Below, one piece after another: positions 50,543 to 62,040 of a DNA stretch of 64,000 nucleotides (positions are counted from its first letter, which is position 1; each line of letters opens with the position of its first letter). The DNA comes from Sisyra terminalis (Eukaryota; Arthropoda; Insecta; Neuroptera; Sisyridae). Made by a program: the position numbers and the translations under genes. Where the stretch lies: NCBI GenBank assembly GCA_958496175.1, contig OY292276.1:61889080-61953079 (forward strand), given 5' to 3'. The notes beneath the pieces are model-generated. The model did not search any database and was not told the DNA's origin. It saw only the letters and a list, made by a program, of their open reading frames with translations.

Positions 50543-51739
50543 ATGGGACAAATTAATACGTTAGACGAAAAACTTCCCGATTCGGTTGAAGATGTGCACG
50601 TGGACGTAGTGCGACAAGTTCGAGCTTTCACAGAATTGGCCTTTATAACACACGAAGAATTCATCAAAAGTATCGCACATTTAAACAATTTGTAAGTGAT
50701 ATAACTTAAAATAAAACTCAAAACTAACAATTAATTCATTTGTAGATTAGAAAAATACCTGGACTCCAACGGAAAACAACTAGTGTTCGCAATTAAAAAA
50801 GACTCGGACAACAATTTATTGTGGAAGACCAGTGTACGAATTGGCTGCGTGAAAATCGACCCTGAAACACGAAAAATCGATTCCTATCGCTACTTAACGT
50901 TGAATCAATATTTACGATTGTTTCATGGTTTGGAATGGCAATTGTCGGCGATTAAAAAGAAACCAGACGGTGAAGATGCGACGACATCCAGTTCGGATGT
51001 TTTGAGTAGTTCATTGTTGGAAAAAGTTAATTTGGCTGTTGAGGAAAGTGAACACGAAACGAGCGGTGCCGATTGTTGTATATGTATGGAACGAAAGCCA
51101 GAAGTATTGTTGCCGTGTGCGCATTGTTATTGCCTTCCTTGTATTGAACAATGGTAATTTCCACCAGTTTAACATTTTATTAGAATATTACAGTTTGTGG
51201 CTTTCAGATAAAAAGTCATAAACAAAGCTCGGCTCAAGTGTACTTTAGCACACCCACAATCTGGCAACGTTACATTTTCGACTTTGTTTTTAATTTAATT
51301 CACGATTAAATAGGTCCATAATGAAAATTTAGCCACAACAGAGAAAATTATACCATATTAGAATTAAATCATCAAAAAAATCGCGAATTAAATCTAAAAA
51401 AAAAGTCGAAAAAGTAACGTTACCAGATTGTGGGTGTGCTAAAGTACACTTGGGCCCAAAGCTCTATACCAAAATTTATCTTTTATAAATATAGTTATAT
51501 CTCCAAATAAAAATAGTAACAATTCATGTTGCTACCTAAAACTTAGTCTTAAATTCAATTTGGATCTAAAATTGCTTGTCTTTTCTAGGAATGTCAACCA
51601 CAAAACTTGCCCCCTGTGCCGCGAAACCTTAATCAGCACTGAAGACACTTGGGTACTCTCCGAGGCGCCCGACGCCGCTGAAATCCGCCACGAAATCAAT
51701 TCGACTCTCAACAATGTAGACGATTCCCAATCTGATTAA
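50543..51739 (+). CDS. RNF141: RING-finger protein, RNF141-like (probable E3 ubiquitin ligase)
   Basis: Exons 50543-50691, 50746-51153 and 51589-51739 join in phase to 235 residues (human RNF141 230). The N-terminus MGQINT offers a myristoylation-type glycine, as does MGQQIS in human. A conserved N-terminal domain follows (LTHEEF-like ITHEEFIKSIAHLNNLLEKY, WKTSVRIGCVKIDPETRKI). The C3HC4 RING near the C-terminus reads CCICMERKPEVLLPCAHCYC, then LPCIEQWNVNHKTCPLCRE, with the CAH and CPLC ligands present. The end TWVLSEAPDAAEI resembles the human SWVVSDAPTEDD. Intron 2 contains a hAT-like MITE (51231-51456). The gene is convergent with SPT2. Confidence 0.9.
51231..51456. repeat. hAT-like MITE, longer copy, perfect 8-bp target duplication
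   Basis: This 226-bp element is flanked by caaagctc on both sides (51223-51230 and 51457-51464). It starts GGCTCAAGTGTACTTTAGCA, with the right end gtgtgctaaagtacacttg as its complement. Relative to 10239-10415 it keeps the inner terminal segment (cacccacaatctgg) that the shorter copy has lost on its left side. Confidence 0.88.
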
Positions 51740-52036
51740 TTCTATATACCTTTTACGTGTCTATTTTTTTTTTCAAAAAATTACTTGAAAATCGCGTAAG
51801 TGTTAAGTTTAAAATTTTTATATTTTTCGAAATGAAAACGCTGTGATAATTTCTCTGTTGAAAACTGATGGCAAACACAAATACTTTTTCTTAAAAATAG
51901 TTATATTTCTCAACAATGATAAATGTACATAAATAATTATATATTTCAAATATATAAACCATAAAAAAAATCTTGCGACTATAAGAAAGTTATGAAAAGG
52001 GTATCACAAATGCATTATAAAAATAATCAGTTGATT

Positions 52037-54054
52037 TCATCTTTTCATTTTCTTTTTCATTATTGCCTTGCGTCTTTTTTCCTCTTGCTCTTTCTTAATA
52101 TCCTCCAAATCTTCCATAATACCTAAAAAAAAAATATAAAAATTACCATCAATTTTTTTCTAAAATCATTGTAATCATACCAATTTTAGTGCTGATGTAT
52201 TCTTCTTTCAGAATATTGGCATAATTAGATTCCATTGCATCATCATCTTCGTCCACGTCCCTATACCTAGACTTGTCATATCCGAAAATCTCTGAAATAT
52301 ATTTTGAATAATCCTCGCCCTCTTCCGGACCATCATCGATGAAATCATCCAACTCTGAATCATACTCGTCGTCATCATCATCCAAAATTCGACCTAAAAA
52401 AAATTAAATGAAATAACGAAACATTTCTTTTTATTTGCGGTGAGTACACTTACGATTTTTCGTGACCAAAGGTTTTCGTTTGACATCTTTTGGCGGAAAC
52501 GCTCGCATGCCGGAACTCGTAGAAACTTGACCTGGTCGGGCGGCGCCTGGAGGAGGACCATTTCGTCGAAGATCACTCGGCGGAAATTGTTTTGGTCGCA
52601 TATCGGCCGGTGGAAATTGTTTCGGTTTCGGATTGCCAACGGGTGGTGCTTTTTGTAATCGAGCTTTGTCAGAGGGATGATGCGTTTGGGATGGGGGTTG
52701 GGGTGGTTTTGGTTTTCCACTGGAATTGAGAGGTGCTTTTTTAAGGTCGTTGATTTTTGGATTGTTTGTTGGTTTGTTACCATTGGGTAGTGGGGGTTTT
52801 TTGGGAAGATTTACCGGTGTTTTGGTTGGGGGAAGATTTGATTTTTTTATAGGATTTGCTAGGAAGTCGTTTTTAGGGCGAATAGGTTCGGGTCGACGCT
52901 CGCTCGGTTTGTTTGGTGTTGGTAACTTTTTATCGTTGGTGATTTCTGGTCGACGTTCTGGCGGCTTGGTATCACTTGTTTTGGCACTTAGTTTTGGAAT
53001 TTTTCCGTTGGTCATTCCCGAAGGAATCGGTTTAGAATTGGTTGTAGTCGAAGTGGTTGGTCTGGCTTCGGGTTTTTTTGCGGTTAAGGCATTTTTTAGA
53101 CGACTTTCTCGAGATTCTCGCCACGCTTTTTCTTTTTCATATTCTTTGCGTTGTTTTTTTGTAAGTAGTGGCTCGTCTGGTTCGGGTTTTTTCACCTCGA
53201 TGACAATTGGTTCGAATTGTTTTTTCTCGGCGATTTTTAGGAGTTCGTTGAAGTCCAAGGTTGGAGGTGGTGGACGTTTAGGTTTTGGTTTTGGTGGAGG
53301 TTCTTTTTCCATTTCTTGTTTTTCGTCGGGTTTGTCGTCGTCGAGGTTGTCGGATTTGGTTTTACGTTTTCTTTTGTGTGGCAGATGGGCTTCTTCTTCT
53401 TCGCGTAGTAGGGCGGCTTTGACGCGGTCTTTGGTGCCCGTGAGGTTGGTGCTAACGGAGCGTTTTTTTGCCGAGGAAAATTTCTCCTCTTCGGGCATGT
53501 GGCTGTAGCGTTCCATCATTTTTTGATAGAGGGCGGCCGCCTCTTGGGACTCATATCCGTAGTCGTCTTCGTCGGGTTGTGATGGTCCGGCCAGTGTTAG
53601 GGCGGTGTCTTTATTGTCGATGGCATCTTCAATCACTGATCGATTCGCGGATTTGGTTCGTTTTAGCATAACTTGAACGCGCCGCTTGGCTTTACCATCT
53701 TGGGCTCGTAACGCCAGCAGTTCCAACTTCTTAACTTTAGCTTCTTCAGCCTTTCGCTTTTCCTCGGCCTCCTTACGTGCGAGAAACCTTTGTATATTGT
53801 CGGACAGAGTTTTCGATGTACGTTCCTCCTTCTTCGGAGGCGCAAACTTTGTACTGTAATATTTGATCTAAAAGAAAAAAACATTGCTTGTTTACGGTCC
53901 GCATTGGTAATCTTATGGAATTTTCTAGACAATAGTTTGGGCACATTGACAGATGGAGAAGTGGACCACTGGTGGGTTTTATGGTGATACTTACGTCAGA
54001 CTTGTTTGCCTGGCTCTTTTGTTGAGCTACATTCAATAAAGAGCCAAAATCCAT
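52037..54054 (-). CDS. SPT2: SPT2 chromatin protein / histone H3-H4 chaperone, 4 exons
   Basis: A nuclear protein that binds histones H3-H4 and DNA during transcription. Exons 54054-53995, 53867-52454, 52393-52181 and 52122-52037 join in phase to 590 residues. The N-terminus MDFGSLLNVAQQKSQANK is followed by a charged region (KYYSTKFAPPKKEE, then a K/E-rich helix RKEAEEKRKAEEAKVKKLEL). A long disordered, Pro/Lys-rich middle (for example KPKPKRPPPPTL, QFPPADMRPKQFPP) precedes the conserved C-terminal SPT2 domain: an acidic run DDDDDEYDSELDDFIDDGP, then YSKYISEIFGYDKSRY and DDDAMESNYANILKEE, ending in EDLEDIKKEQEEKRRKAIMK. This C-terminal module is the histone-binding part in the family. The start codon is only 53 bases from that of the divergent small gene. 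Confidence 0.92.
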
Positions 54055-54106
54055 TGTGATTTTCCCTAATAAATTGTTTTCATTGCTTTTTTTTCCTGTA
54101 CAGGTA

Positions 54107-54444
54107 ATGGACGTGCCACACTTCTTCCACAGTCTAATTAGAACAAGACAGGTTGGTTTGACGGAAATAATACGAAATGCTTCGGAAAACTTCGGCAAAT
54201 ATACGAAGCAATTAGTGCACGAATTTGTCGTCAGAGGGCCGAGTATTGTTTATCGTTTTTCAATTGTTGCATTTAAAATTAAGCAGGTAATACACGAATA
54301 AATTACGAAAATTATTAGTTAAATTTAATTTGAATTATAAATTTTAAACCCTTAAAATAATATATTTCAATTTTTTTACAGGTTCCTAAGCGATATAACA
54401 TGCGGAAGACTAAATTAAATTCAGTTACGTTTGGAATGTCTTAA
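54107..54444 (+). CDS. Small unrecognised protein, 2 coding exons (80 residues)
   Basis: Exons 54107-54286 and 54382-54444 join in phase 0 across a 95-bp GT-AG intron (CAG|GTAATA..tttacag|GTT). The product starts MDVPHFFHSLIRTRQVGLTE, continues NFGKYTKQLVHEFVVRGP and ends with a very basic tail (KQVPKRYNMRKTKLNS). It is rich in Lys/Arg with a moderately hydrophobic middle (IVYRFSIVAFKI), which would suit a small mitochondrial membrane-associated protein, but I cannot assign a family. The sequence cctgtacag just before the ATG could be a splice acceptor of a leader exon. The gene is divergent from SPT2 with 52 bases between the start codons, so a shared promoter is likely. Correct phase, splice sites and compact context support a real gene. 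Confidence 0.6.
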
Positions 54445-55618
54445 CGTGAATTTGTGTTACGGTTAGAAGTGCATTAGTGGTGCAAATTGTTCTACAAAAT
54501 TCAGTGCATCTTTGTGAAAATTTCTGCAACGGATCTATAGAAGAAGGTATAGTTTTTTTTATTTGAATTAGTAATATTTTCTGTAAATTTATTGAATCCA
54601 TGCTTGATTGGCCAAACATTTTCCGTTGGTCGTATCACGCCGCGTTGTGGGTACTTTCTCCCGATCATATAAAACTTTTTATTTTTCCTCGAAAATCGGT
54701 CATCTGTAAATCGACGGAAGTGTTTAAAAAAGATTTTCTCAACTAGAAAGTCGGAAATTGCTTGAAAAATCAATTTAAAAAAATGCTAACCTCGTGGATA
54801 TTCCATAATAAAAAATTTGAATGTCGCATATTGGTCATTATTGACTTAAAAAATTATTCCCTTAATTTGGAATAGATGACACTACTGAATCAATCAAAAA
54901 AATTAAACTTCTTAAATTTTTCCGTGTCGATGCTTTTCTAGCACTTGGTAAAGAGTGTAAACTTTTCATTCTTCACTCTGATTATTTTAAATCACAACAT
55001 TAAACATTTTTACTTTTAGGTTTTCACATTTGATGTGAAGACTTGGTCGAGAGCACGTGGGTCCAGTGGAAACTTTTGAAAATTGTCCGATAATTTGATG
55101 TTTGATTGCTCGAAAAATTGTTTTGGAATTATACAAGAAGTCGTGGACAATGACCTATGAAGCCATGCCTACATTAAAAACCCACTTTTTTTCTCCAAAT
55201 TGCCAAATTCATTTGCATTTTGTCCGAAAAAATGAGATGATTTGCAAAGCGCATAAAATCGGTCGTTCACTTTCTATTTTACCATTAGAGAATTGAGTAA
55301 TGAACCGATAATTATGTATGATAGACGAGAATCTATTCGACGAGGAAGGATTGCGATTCGATTTCGTGCTTGCAATTTTTATGCGAGTTTTGCCTAACAA
55401 AGTTACACTGATCGACGGATTATGTCATTGCTAATTAATTGACGAGACAAAAATATTAAATTTCCTTCTGCCTTTGATGCGACCTCACCTATTGTCGTTT
55501 GATTAGAATATTTCGTAATTTTTCTAAAATAAATTTCTTATCTGATCTTGACCCAAAAATCATCTCAATGCAATGGATATATGGAAATAATTTAATCCTA
55601 ATAAACACGATCGTAAAT

Positions 55619-55805
55619 ATGCCTCGCGACAGACAGATTCAGGTGAGCGGGTTGGGAAAATTCGATTTCGGAAAATCAGATGCGTATGTGACATTGAAGC
55701 TAATTGAAGAAAACTCGGTAAAAATCGCAAATTTACTCCTTATAAATGGACTAACGAAACTAATTTCTTTTGTAGATTGAATTCTTCGGCCAAAAACCTT
55801 TGTAA
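55619..55805 (+). CDS. Very small candidate gene (42 residues, 2 exons), doubtful
   Basis: An ATG at 55619 opens MPRDRQIQVSGLGKFDFGKS, continuing to LKLIEENS at 55717. A GT-AG intron of 58 bp (55718-55775), a typical size here, joins in phase to IEFFGQKPL and a stop at 55803-55805. Reading through the intron would give unrelated residues to 55780. The sequence is less AT-biased than its surroundings, but I recognise no family, and an alternative donor (ATTCAG|GTGAGC near 55640) exists. It may be a real small gene, part of a longer spliced transcript, or chance. Confidence 0.3.
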
Positions 55806-58800
55806 TACAAGACATTACAATCTAATGACTTAACTGTCTGAAAAATGATTAAAAACCTGATTAATTTGGGCTTGGAATTTCAAATTCGAGACGAGTTTTA
55901 GATTAAGTGGCAATTAATTGGGCGTAAAACGTACTCTTTTCTCGTCAAATTTATTAAAACATTAACATATTGAAATTTCAACATTAGACATAATTGATAT
56001 ATACATTTTTTTTCCGTTGAAGCCTTAAAATTAATTGGAAAACTTGTTAGTAAGTTAATCAATTGATTTTATATAAAGACTAAAGAGTAATTATTTTAGA
56101 TAAACAATTTTAACTCCAAATTCCTCTGATCCATTGGATTGCACTGTATCCTGGAAAACAAAAATTGATCCCTATGATATCCTGGTGATCCTAGAGAATT
56201 GAGATGATTCCAAATCAGAAGATAACATTCTGAAGCTATCCTTTTAAATAAATATCCAGTTATCCTTTTTTCTCAGGTATAAAAGTATTATAGTACAGGG
56301 TTGAAATTATTTCTTTTTTCTCGATATCCAGTTACTTTTAAGTCTCAGAAATATACGGAGGGATTTGCATATCGCTGATTTAAAGTAAAGGGGGTCTTTA
56401 TATTATAACTAATCAGTGTTTGAGAGGGGGACATACATATGTATTTATTTTCGTATACTCAATTGGTCAGATAATACAAATCTAACATAAGATATTGTGG
56501 CCTAATACAAGAAGCTTGGTCAGTAGTGATAGTGGCTCAGGTTTTGGTTTATTATCGTTGAAAAAACATAACAATAAAAATATAATGTTCTAGTATTAGT
56601 GATTAAGATTGAATTTTGAAAAAAACTAACAAAAAAATATTATTGTTTATACTGATTGAGGTAAGATAAAACTTACAAGTTGTAGTTTTATATTTAGATT
56701 TGTATTTAGTTATCGAAAAGAAAAGTAGATTAAGGGAAGAAATTGAATGGCGCCACGTTATTTGCATTAATTATTGATTTGTTTTGATAAAAATTGCACA
56801 TTATTGTAATATCTTAAATTAATTCATTGTAGTGAAAAAATTTGCTGATTTAACAGGAATTAGACTGAGAAAAATATGAGTGGCGCCTAAGGCGCCCCAA
56901 TATTTACATTAGTTACTGTTTTGTTTATATAAAATTGAGCATCGATCGATAAATCTCGTTTTTATCTATAAAAGTTGTTAATTTAAAAATATTTAGGCAT
57001 TTTCAATTGCTTGTGGTTTGGATATTTATTCTTATAGTCGAAGCTAAAGGTTATACCATTCAGTACCACGAACTCAACCCCCTGAAGAGATGATCCTCAA
57101 GAACGCAGATCTCGCATTGATAAAATTCAAGAACTGGTTTCTAGTCTCTAATTTTTTTTTCTGTCTTCTGAATTTTGCCCATTTTTTTTCCATTGCTTCA
57201 ATGATAATTTTAAGTGTTTGGATGAGAGATTATGGATTGAGACGATAAGTTGGTTTATCTTTTAAAGTTTATCCCTAAAATATAATCGTAAAAAATCGTT
57301 CAAATTGAATTTGATATATAGTCAATCTTTTGTATTGAGGCTAATGATTTTTTTTTCTTCTCTCAAAGTCCAGACGGTCATTAGGAATTTTTTTATCGCA
57401 AGAAAATTGATAAATTTTGAAATTATTTACACTTAATTATGGTCTTTGAGGGGGAAAATAACGAGAAAATTAATTAGGCTTTTATCGATTTGATTGCTGG
57501 AGTTTGTAATTGTTGCATTTGGGCTATTGTACTTTTCTTCTTCTCCTACATATTGTTATACCTTAAATGTTTTGGAAATAAATTTCCATGACTATTTGGT
57601 CCCTCTTGATATATCTTAGTACATTTTCCGGTTATTTTTGATAATTGATTTGGTTTCGAACCAGAAATTCAAATTCGATATTCCAATTTCCTGTTAAATC
57701 ATCATCATTTCCTTATTTTCCAAAATACTTGCAGTAAGCATTGAAAATAAATTAACCAATGAAAACAGGAATTAGGCGTGGTTATCTCACTTTAATGGAC
57801 TAATCAAATGCATTTCCCAAACGTCGCCATCTTAATCACCAGCTATTTCAGAATATACATACTGCAATAATTGTTTACATTTAAAATACAAAACCCATAT
57901 TTAAGTTAAAATTATTAATAAATTTGTAGTTAGTTTATCGAAATTAATATTTTCCATAAAATAAGCCCTAATTATGATCAAAAATAGGGTTATACATAGC
58001 TATCTCATTTTTAAGGACCAATTAAATTTTTACTTTCAAAACATAGCACACTTAACCAACGAACCAATAGAAATAAGGCGTTTATTTTTGGAAATTCAAA
58101 ATGGTTTCAGTCTGGAAAATGATAAGTTCTTGTAAAACATTGAAGAAAAAAAAATCCTATTAAAATATTTTCTGTTTCTAATAGCCCAGAAAATTATATG
58201 AATAATAATTAGATTTCATAATTGATTGATTTTAGCTGATAAAATAACTAATTTACAGGAAATTGCTTTTCCTTTATCGAAAATTTCGTTTTATTAAGAC
58301 TTTATCGTTTCCGATTGTTGCATTTTTCCTGCCTCATTAACAAAATAAGTAGGTACTTGACTTGACCATCAAATATTACTTAGTTAATCATTTTCAATCA
58401 TCGTAATTATACATTTGCATTACAATTTACAATTAATTGACTTAAAATACCATAAAATTAGGCACTCTTGTAGAAAATTGAATTTGTACATTAAAATAAC
58501 TATAGTCAGGAAAAAGTTTAGTGGAATCTCGTGACAATTTGGGGTTATCGCGGGGGTTAGATGTGCAATTTTTGCCGGAAACAAAGGTATTTAAGATAAA
58601 TTTATCAATGTAAAAGTTAAAGATTAAAAGAATTGAATGGATTTGATTATTGCGAAATTGAAAATAATTTCAACGTTTTAAATTTTGATCTTTTCAAAAT
58701 TTCAATGTCTACATTTGTCTTTCAAAAGCTTATCTTTTCAAAAAGGTCGTTATACTTAGCCACTATGGATTACCTATTTAAAAAAAAAATGTATTTTTTG

Positions 58801-59294
58801 TTATTTCAAGGAGAAATAATGTTGATAAAAAGAAGCAACCAAATAAAACCAACAATAAAATTTCATAATTCTCTATATTTTTATTTATTTTTTGAACAAA
58901 CTTACGCCATAAAAAGCAATCAAAAACGTTGAAAATATTTCAATTTCCAAATCTTAATATTTGACATTTTACTGCAATTTTTGTAAGACTTAAAATAATA
59001 TGATGCAAATAAGGTAAAAATGCAGAATTGATTTATGTATTGTTGCGCAAAATTTAATTTTTACTAGTTGATACTCCCGACTTCTTCTGCGTGTCTAAAA
59101 AATTTACTATTTCAAAGAGGGAATTACATAGATATATCATGACAGATTATAGTTGAAAATTTGTGATTTAGTAGACAGAGAAAAAGATAGGATAGTGTCA
59201 TAAAAGATTTAAAAAATACTGCTTTATGTCTCTTTTTATAATAGGTACAAATTCTGATTCATTCTGAGTCCAGCTTGTCCTATGTAGGTATTGG

Positions 59295-59715
59295 GTTTCA
59301 ATCAAAAACGGTTTAGTTCCGCACGATTTTATTCTATGTGTTCCTAATAGAATAGCACCGAAAATTTAAAAACAAATATAACCTAAATATACCTTAATAC
59401 GATGAGTAAGAAGGAGCTATACGAATGTATGTATTTCAATAAGAGATAAATACTTTCCAAGTTACCAAACTTCACATTAACTTAATGAAATTTATTGTTT
59501 AACCTGAAAATTATAAAATTAAATTGCCATACTTTCAATTCTTATACTTTTTTTTTGGAAATTATTTTTCTCTTATCGAAGCAAATATTTTCGTATAGCT
59601 CTTTCTTGCTCATCATGGAAGCATATTTCGGTGTAGAATTCTTAAATTTTCGGCGCTATTCTATTTATAATGTATAGAATAAAATCGTGCGGAATTAGAT
59701 CGTTTCGATTGAAAC
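59295..59715. repeat. 421-bp full-length hairpin element
   Basis: Left gtttcaatcaaaaacggttt and agttccgcacgattttat pair with right ataaaatcgtgcggaatt and gatcgtttcgattgaaac. The pairing continues inward through gcaccgaaaatttaaa / aaattttcggcgc and gagctatacga / tcgtatagctc. Almost the entire element can fold back on itself. It has no coding capacity and no clear target duplication. Confidence 0.75.
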
Positions 59716-60635
59716 ACGATACAATATGATTACTGCCATTTAGTGTATGGTAAAATAATTTTAAGAATTAATTACTTAAGTGATCAATTGAAAAATCAAA
59801 ATATTTATTTTTTTAATTAAAAGCCCGATTTTGAAAGAATCTAAATTGAAAATCTGTTCTGTAGTTTTTTTAGTGCCCATGAAAAATTTTATGCTTTTTT
59901 TATAAGTTATATTTTATTTTTTTTAGGCAATAAAATCAAGGAAGAAAATTATTGCCCTTCGACTGATAATACCAAAAATGAAAAAGAGCTCATAAATTTT
60001 AAAGGCCAAAACCCATAAAGCAAACATTACAACACATTTAATATGCATTGTTCGAAAAATTGACATTGATCGAATATAATTTCAAGTTGTCGTTAAAACT
60101 TAATCAAAGAATAAGAAATATTGTTGAAATAGGCAATTGAAAAGGCACATTTGTCGTTATAAACTGCAATAAATTTATATCTTAATCATTTTCAAACAAT
60201 AAACTGAAAAAAATATAATCTATCTACACTTATATATTAGCTGTTGATTGGGAAATATTTCCGATATTTGAGTTTTATCGATCGATGCAAGTGCATATAA
60301 CAATCAACGAATTGCGTTTTCCTTAAGATTAAAGTGAGCCTCGTGATTATATTCTTATCAAATTGACAAGTTTGCCACCCCCCTCGACCCCCGGTGTGTT
60401 TATGCCATACAAAAAGAAAACTAATTACCTACTAACAATTGCATTTTTTCACTTTTAATTTAAATAGATTGTTGATAAAAGCAAAGAACTGTGAAATAAT
60501 TTTATGCTTGAGATAACACTAAATTTATTGTCATTTAATGATCCACTAATTTCGTTCATTCATTCAAATTAATTTCGCATTAGTAATTTTTTTCAAGGAT
60601 TAAAAAAAATAAACTAAATTTAAAAGGATTGTTAA

Positions 60636-60654
60636 TGTGTGTGTGTGTGTGTGT
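60636..60654 (+). repeat. (TG)n microsatellite
   Basis: About nine TG units, 270-290 bases before the first SLC30 coding exon. Confidence 0.9.
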
Positions 60655-60969
60655 TATTTCGATAACAAATATATCCATACCGATCATTCCACACAATTTT
60701 CATACATCCAAGGCCTTTGTGTCCCATTTGCCATTATATTATACATCAGAGTGTATAGCCTCATCAAAATTAATCAGAAGAAAAAAAAACCAATTTGTTC
60801 ATCTCAATGGAAAACAAGTAGGCCATGACAATTGTTGGCGATGGCTTCTATTGCGAATAGAATTAGTGACTACCTCTATGCGACAATCACATATATCTAA
60901 TCTTATCCCATTTTTTGTTTCAGATATTTGAATGAAAGTTGGACGGTGGTCGTGAAATTTGTGGAAACA

Positions 60970-61567
60970 ATGGCAATGAAGGAATGGTTTCGCCGGCTGC
61001 AGCCGGCCCAGCTTTATCTGGTGCTCATTCTGTCGATCACATTCTTCCTAACGGAATTGGCGGTCAGTCACATAACGCACGCACTAACGTTGCTGGTCGA
61101 CTCGTATCACATGCTGTGCAATATTATTGCACTGACCGGATGCATTTTTACGACAAAAGTGAGTTCAAAAGTGGTTTAAGATCACTTAACGGGTTTAATT
61201 GTCGTCTCATTTTCAATGTCAATTGAAACGCTCCTGTTATTTTGCTCGGATGTTGTTATTAACGTCGGTCATTGTAACACGAGATCTATGAGATTAAAAT
61301 GGATCAATTATGATCCGTTTGAATTACATGATTATTATCGTTGACTCAATTTCGTAATCATAAAAAAAAACAATAAATATTGATAGATATATTATATTAA
61401 TTTGGAATTTTTCGTCTTTTAGTATTGCCAGAATGGAACTCGTAAATTGAATGACACAAACGAGGCGCAGCATTGTAATGGATCGACGCAAAGTGTTGGC
61501 GAAGAGTTGTGCAGCAATAAGAAAGTGGTTGTGACCACCGAGGAAAATGCATCGAACGGGGAAAAAG
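60970..61567 (+). CDS. SLC30-family zinc transporter, N-terminal exons (gene continues past window)
   Basis: Coding exons are 60970-61158 and 61423-61567, joined in phase 0; the donor after 61567 (AAAG|GTAG) opens an intron that runs beyond the window. The protein starts MAMKEWFRRLQPAQLYLVLI. The first two membrane helices of the cation diffusion facilitator fold follow: LYLVLILSITFFLTELAVSH and ITHALTLLVDSYHMLCNIIA, then a polar loop KYCQNGTRKLNDTNEAQHCN with a possible N-glycosylation site. The length and loop resemble the ZnT1/ZnT10 group, but the paralogue cannot be fixed from 111 residues. In helix 2 the usual metal-site pair H-x3-D reads H-x3-N. ATG 60970 is the first Met in a good context (aacaATGG); the exon's 5' part from 60924 is read as UTR. 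Confidence 0.8.
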
Positions 61568-62040
61568 GTAGAAGAAATAGTTCAAGATTCCAGGACCTCC
61601 AGAGACTTTATTGATTTCCTAATAAACCTAATATATGGGATTAAGTTGAAAATTTGAATGAACATTATGGATACTATTATAATGAAATAATGAAAAGTTC
61701 TAAACGATTCCGTTTTCCAAAAAATTTTCATCATTTCTGAGAAAAAACGATTCTAAAATTTATATTAGTTGCATTGGTCTATAAGACGCATGGCTAAACT
61801 TCTATGTAAATTATTGGACGCATAACACTAGTAAAAACTATTTTAAATGCTAATTCTGAGAATATGAGTTGAACAGAAACAGAGTCCTTCATTTTATGTG
61901 ACCATATGCGTCCTTGAAACCAGAAAATCTCCTTAATAATGTTTTTTTGCAACTGAAAAAAGGAATACAATTCAAAATGTGGCTGCATAAAAGAAGGCTT
62001 ATCTTGTTCACTAGCATCTTATGCGTCCAATGGTGTACAT

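Larger units (their letters stand above)
54445..60969. other. 6.5-kb region before the SLC30 coding start
   Basis: AT-rich DNA with no firmly supported gene. It may contain non-coding first exons and a long 5' intron of the zinc transporter, because the first recognised SLC30 exon begins with an acceptor at 60922-60923. Other contents are the tiny candidate at 55619-55805, the hairpin at 59295-59715 and a GT repeat at 60636-60654. Confidence 0.5.

Noticed and set aside
52726..53508. 260-codon open frame on the plus strand opposite SPT2
   Set aside because: It mirrors the Pro/Lys-rich SPT2 coding sequence and has a biased Gly/Ser/Phe product; SPT2 is clearly the real gene.
54056..54106. Upstream extension of the small gene at 54107
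   Set aside because: It would need a GTG start and overlaps the SPT2 start region; the first ATG in frame is 54107.
58633..58932. 99-codon open frame before the zinc transporter
   Set aside because: Phe/Ile/Lys-biased product typical of random AT-rich DNA.
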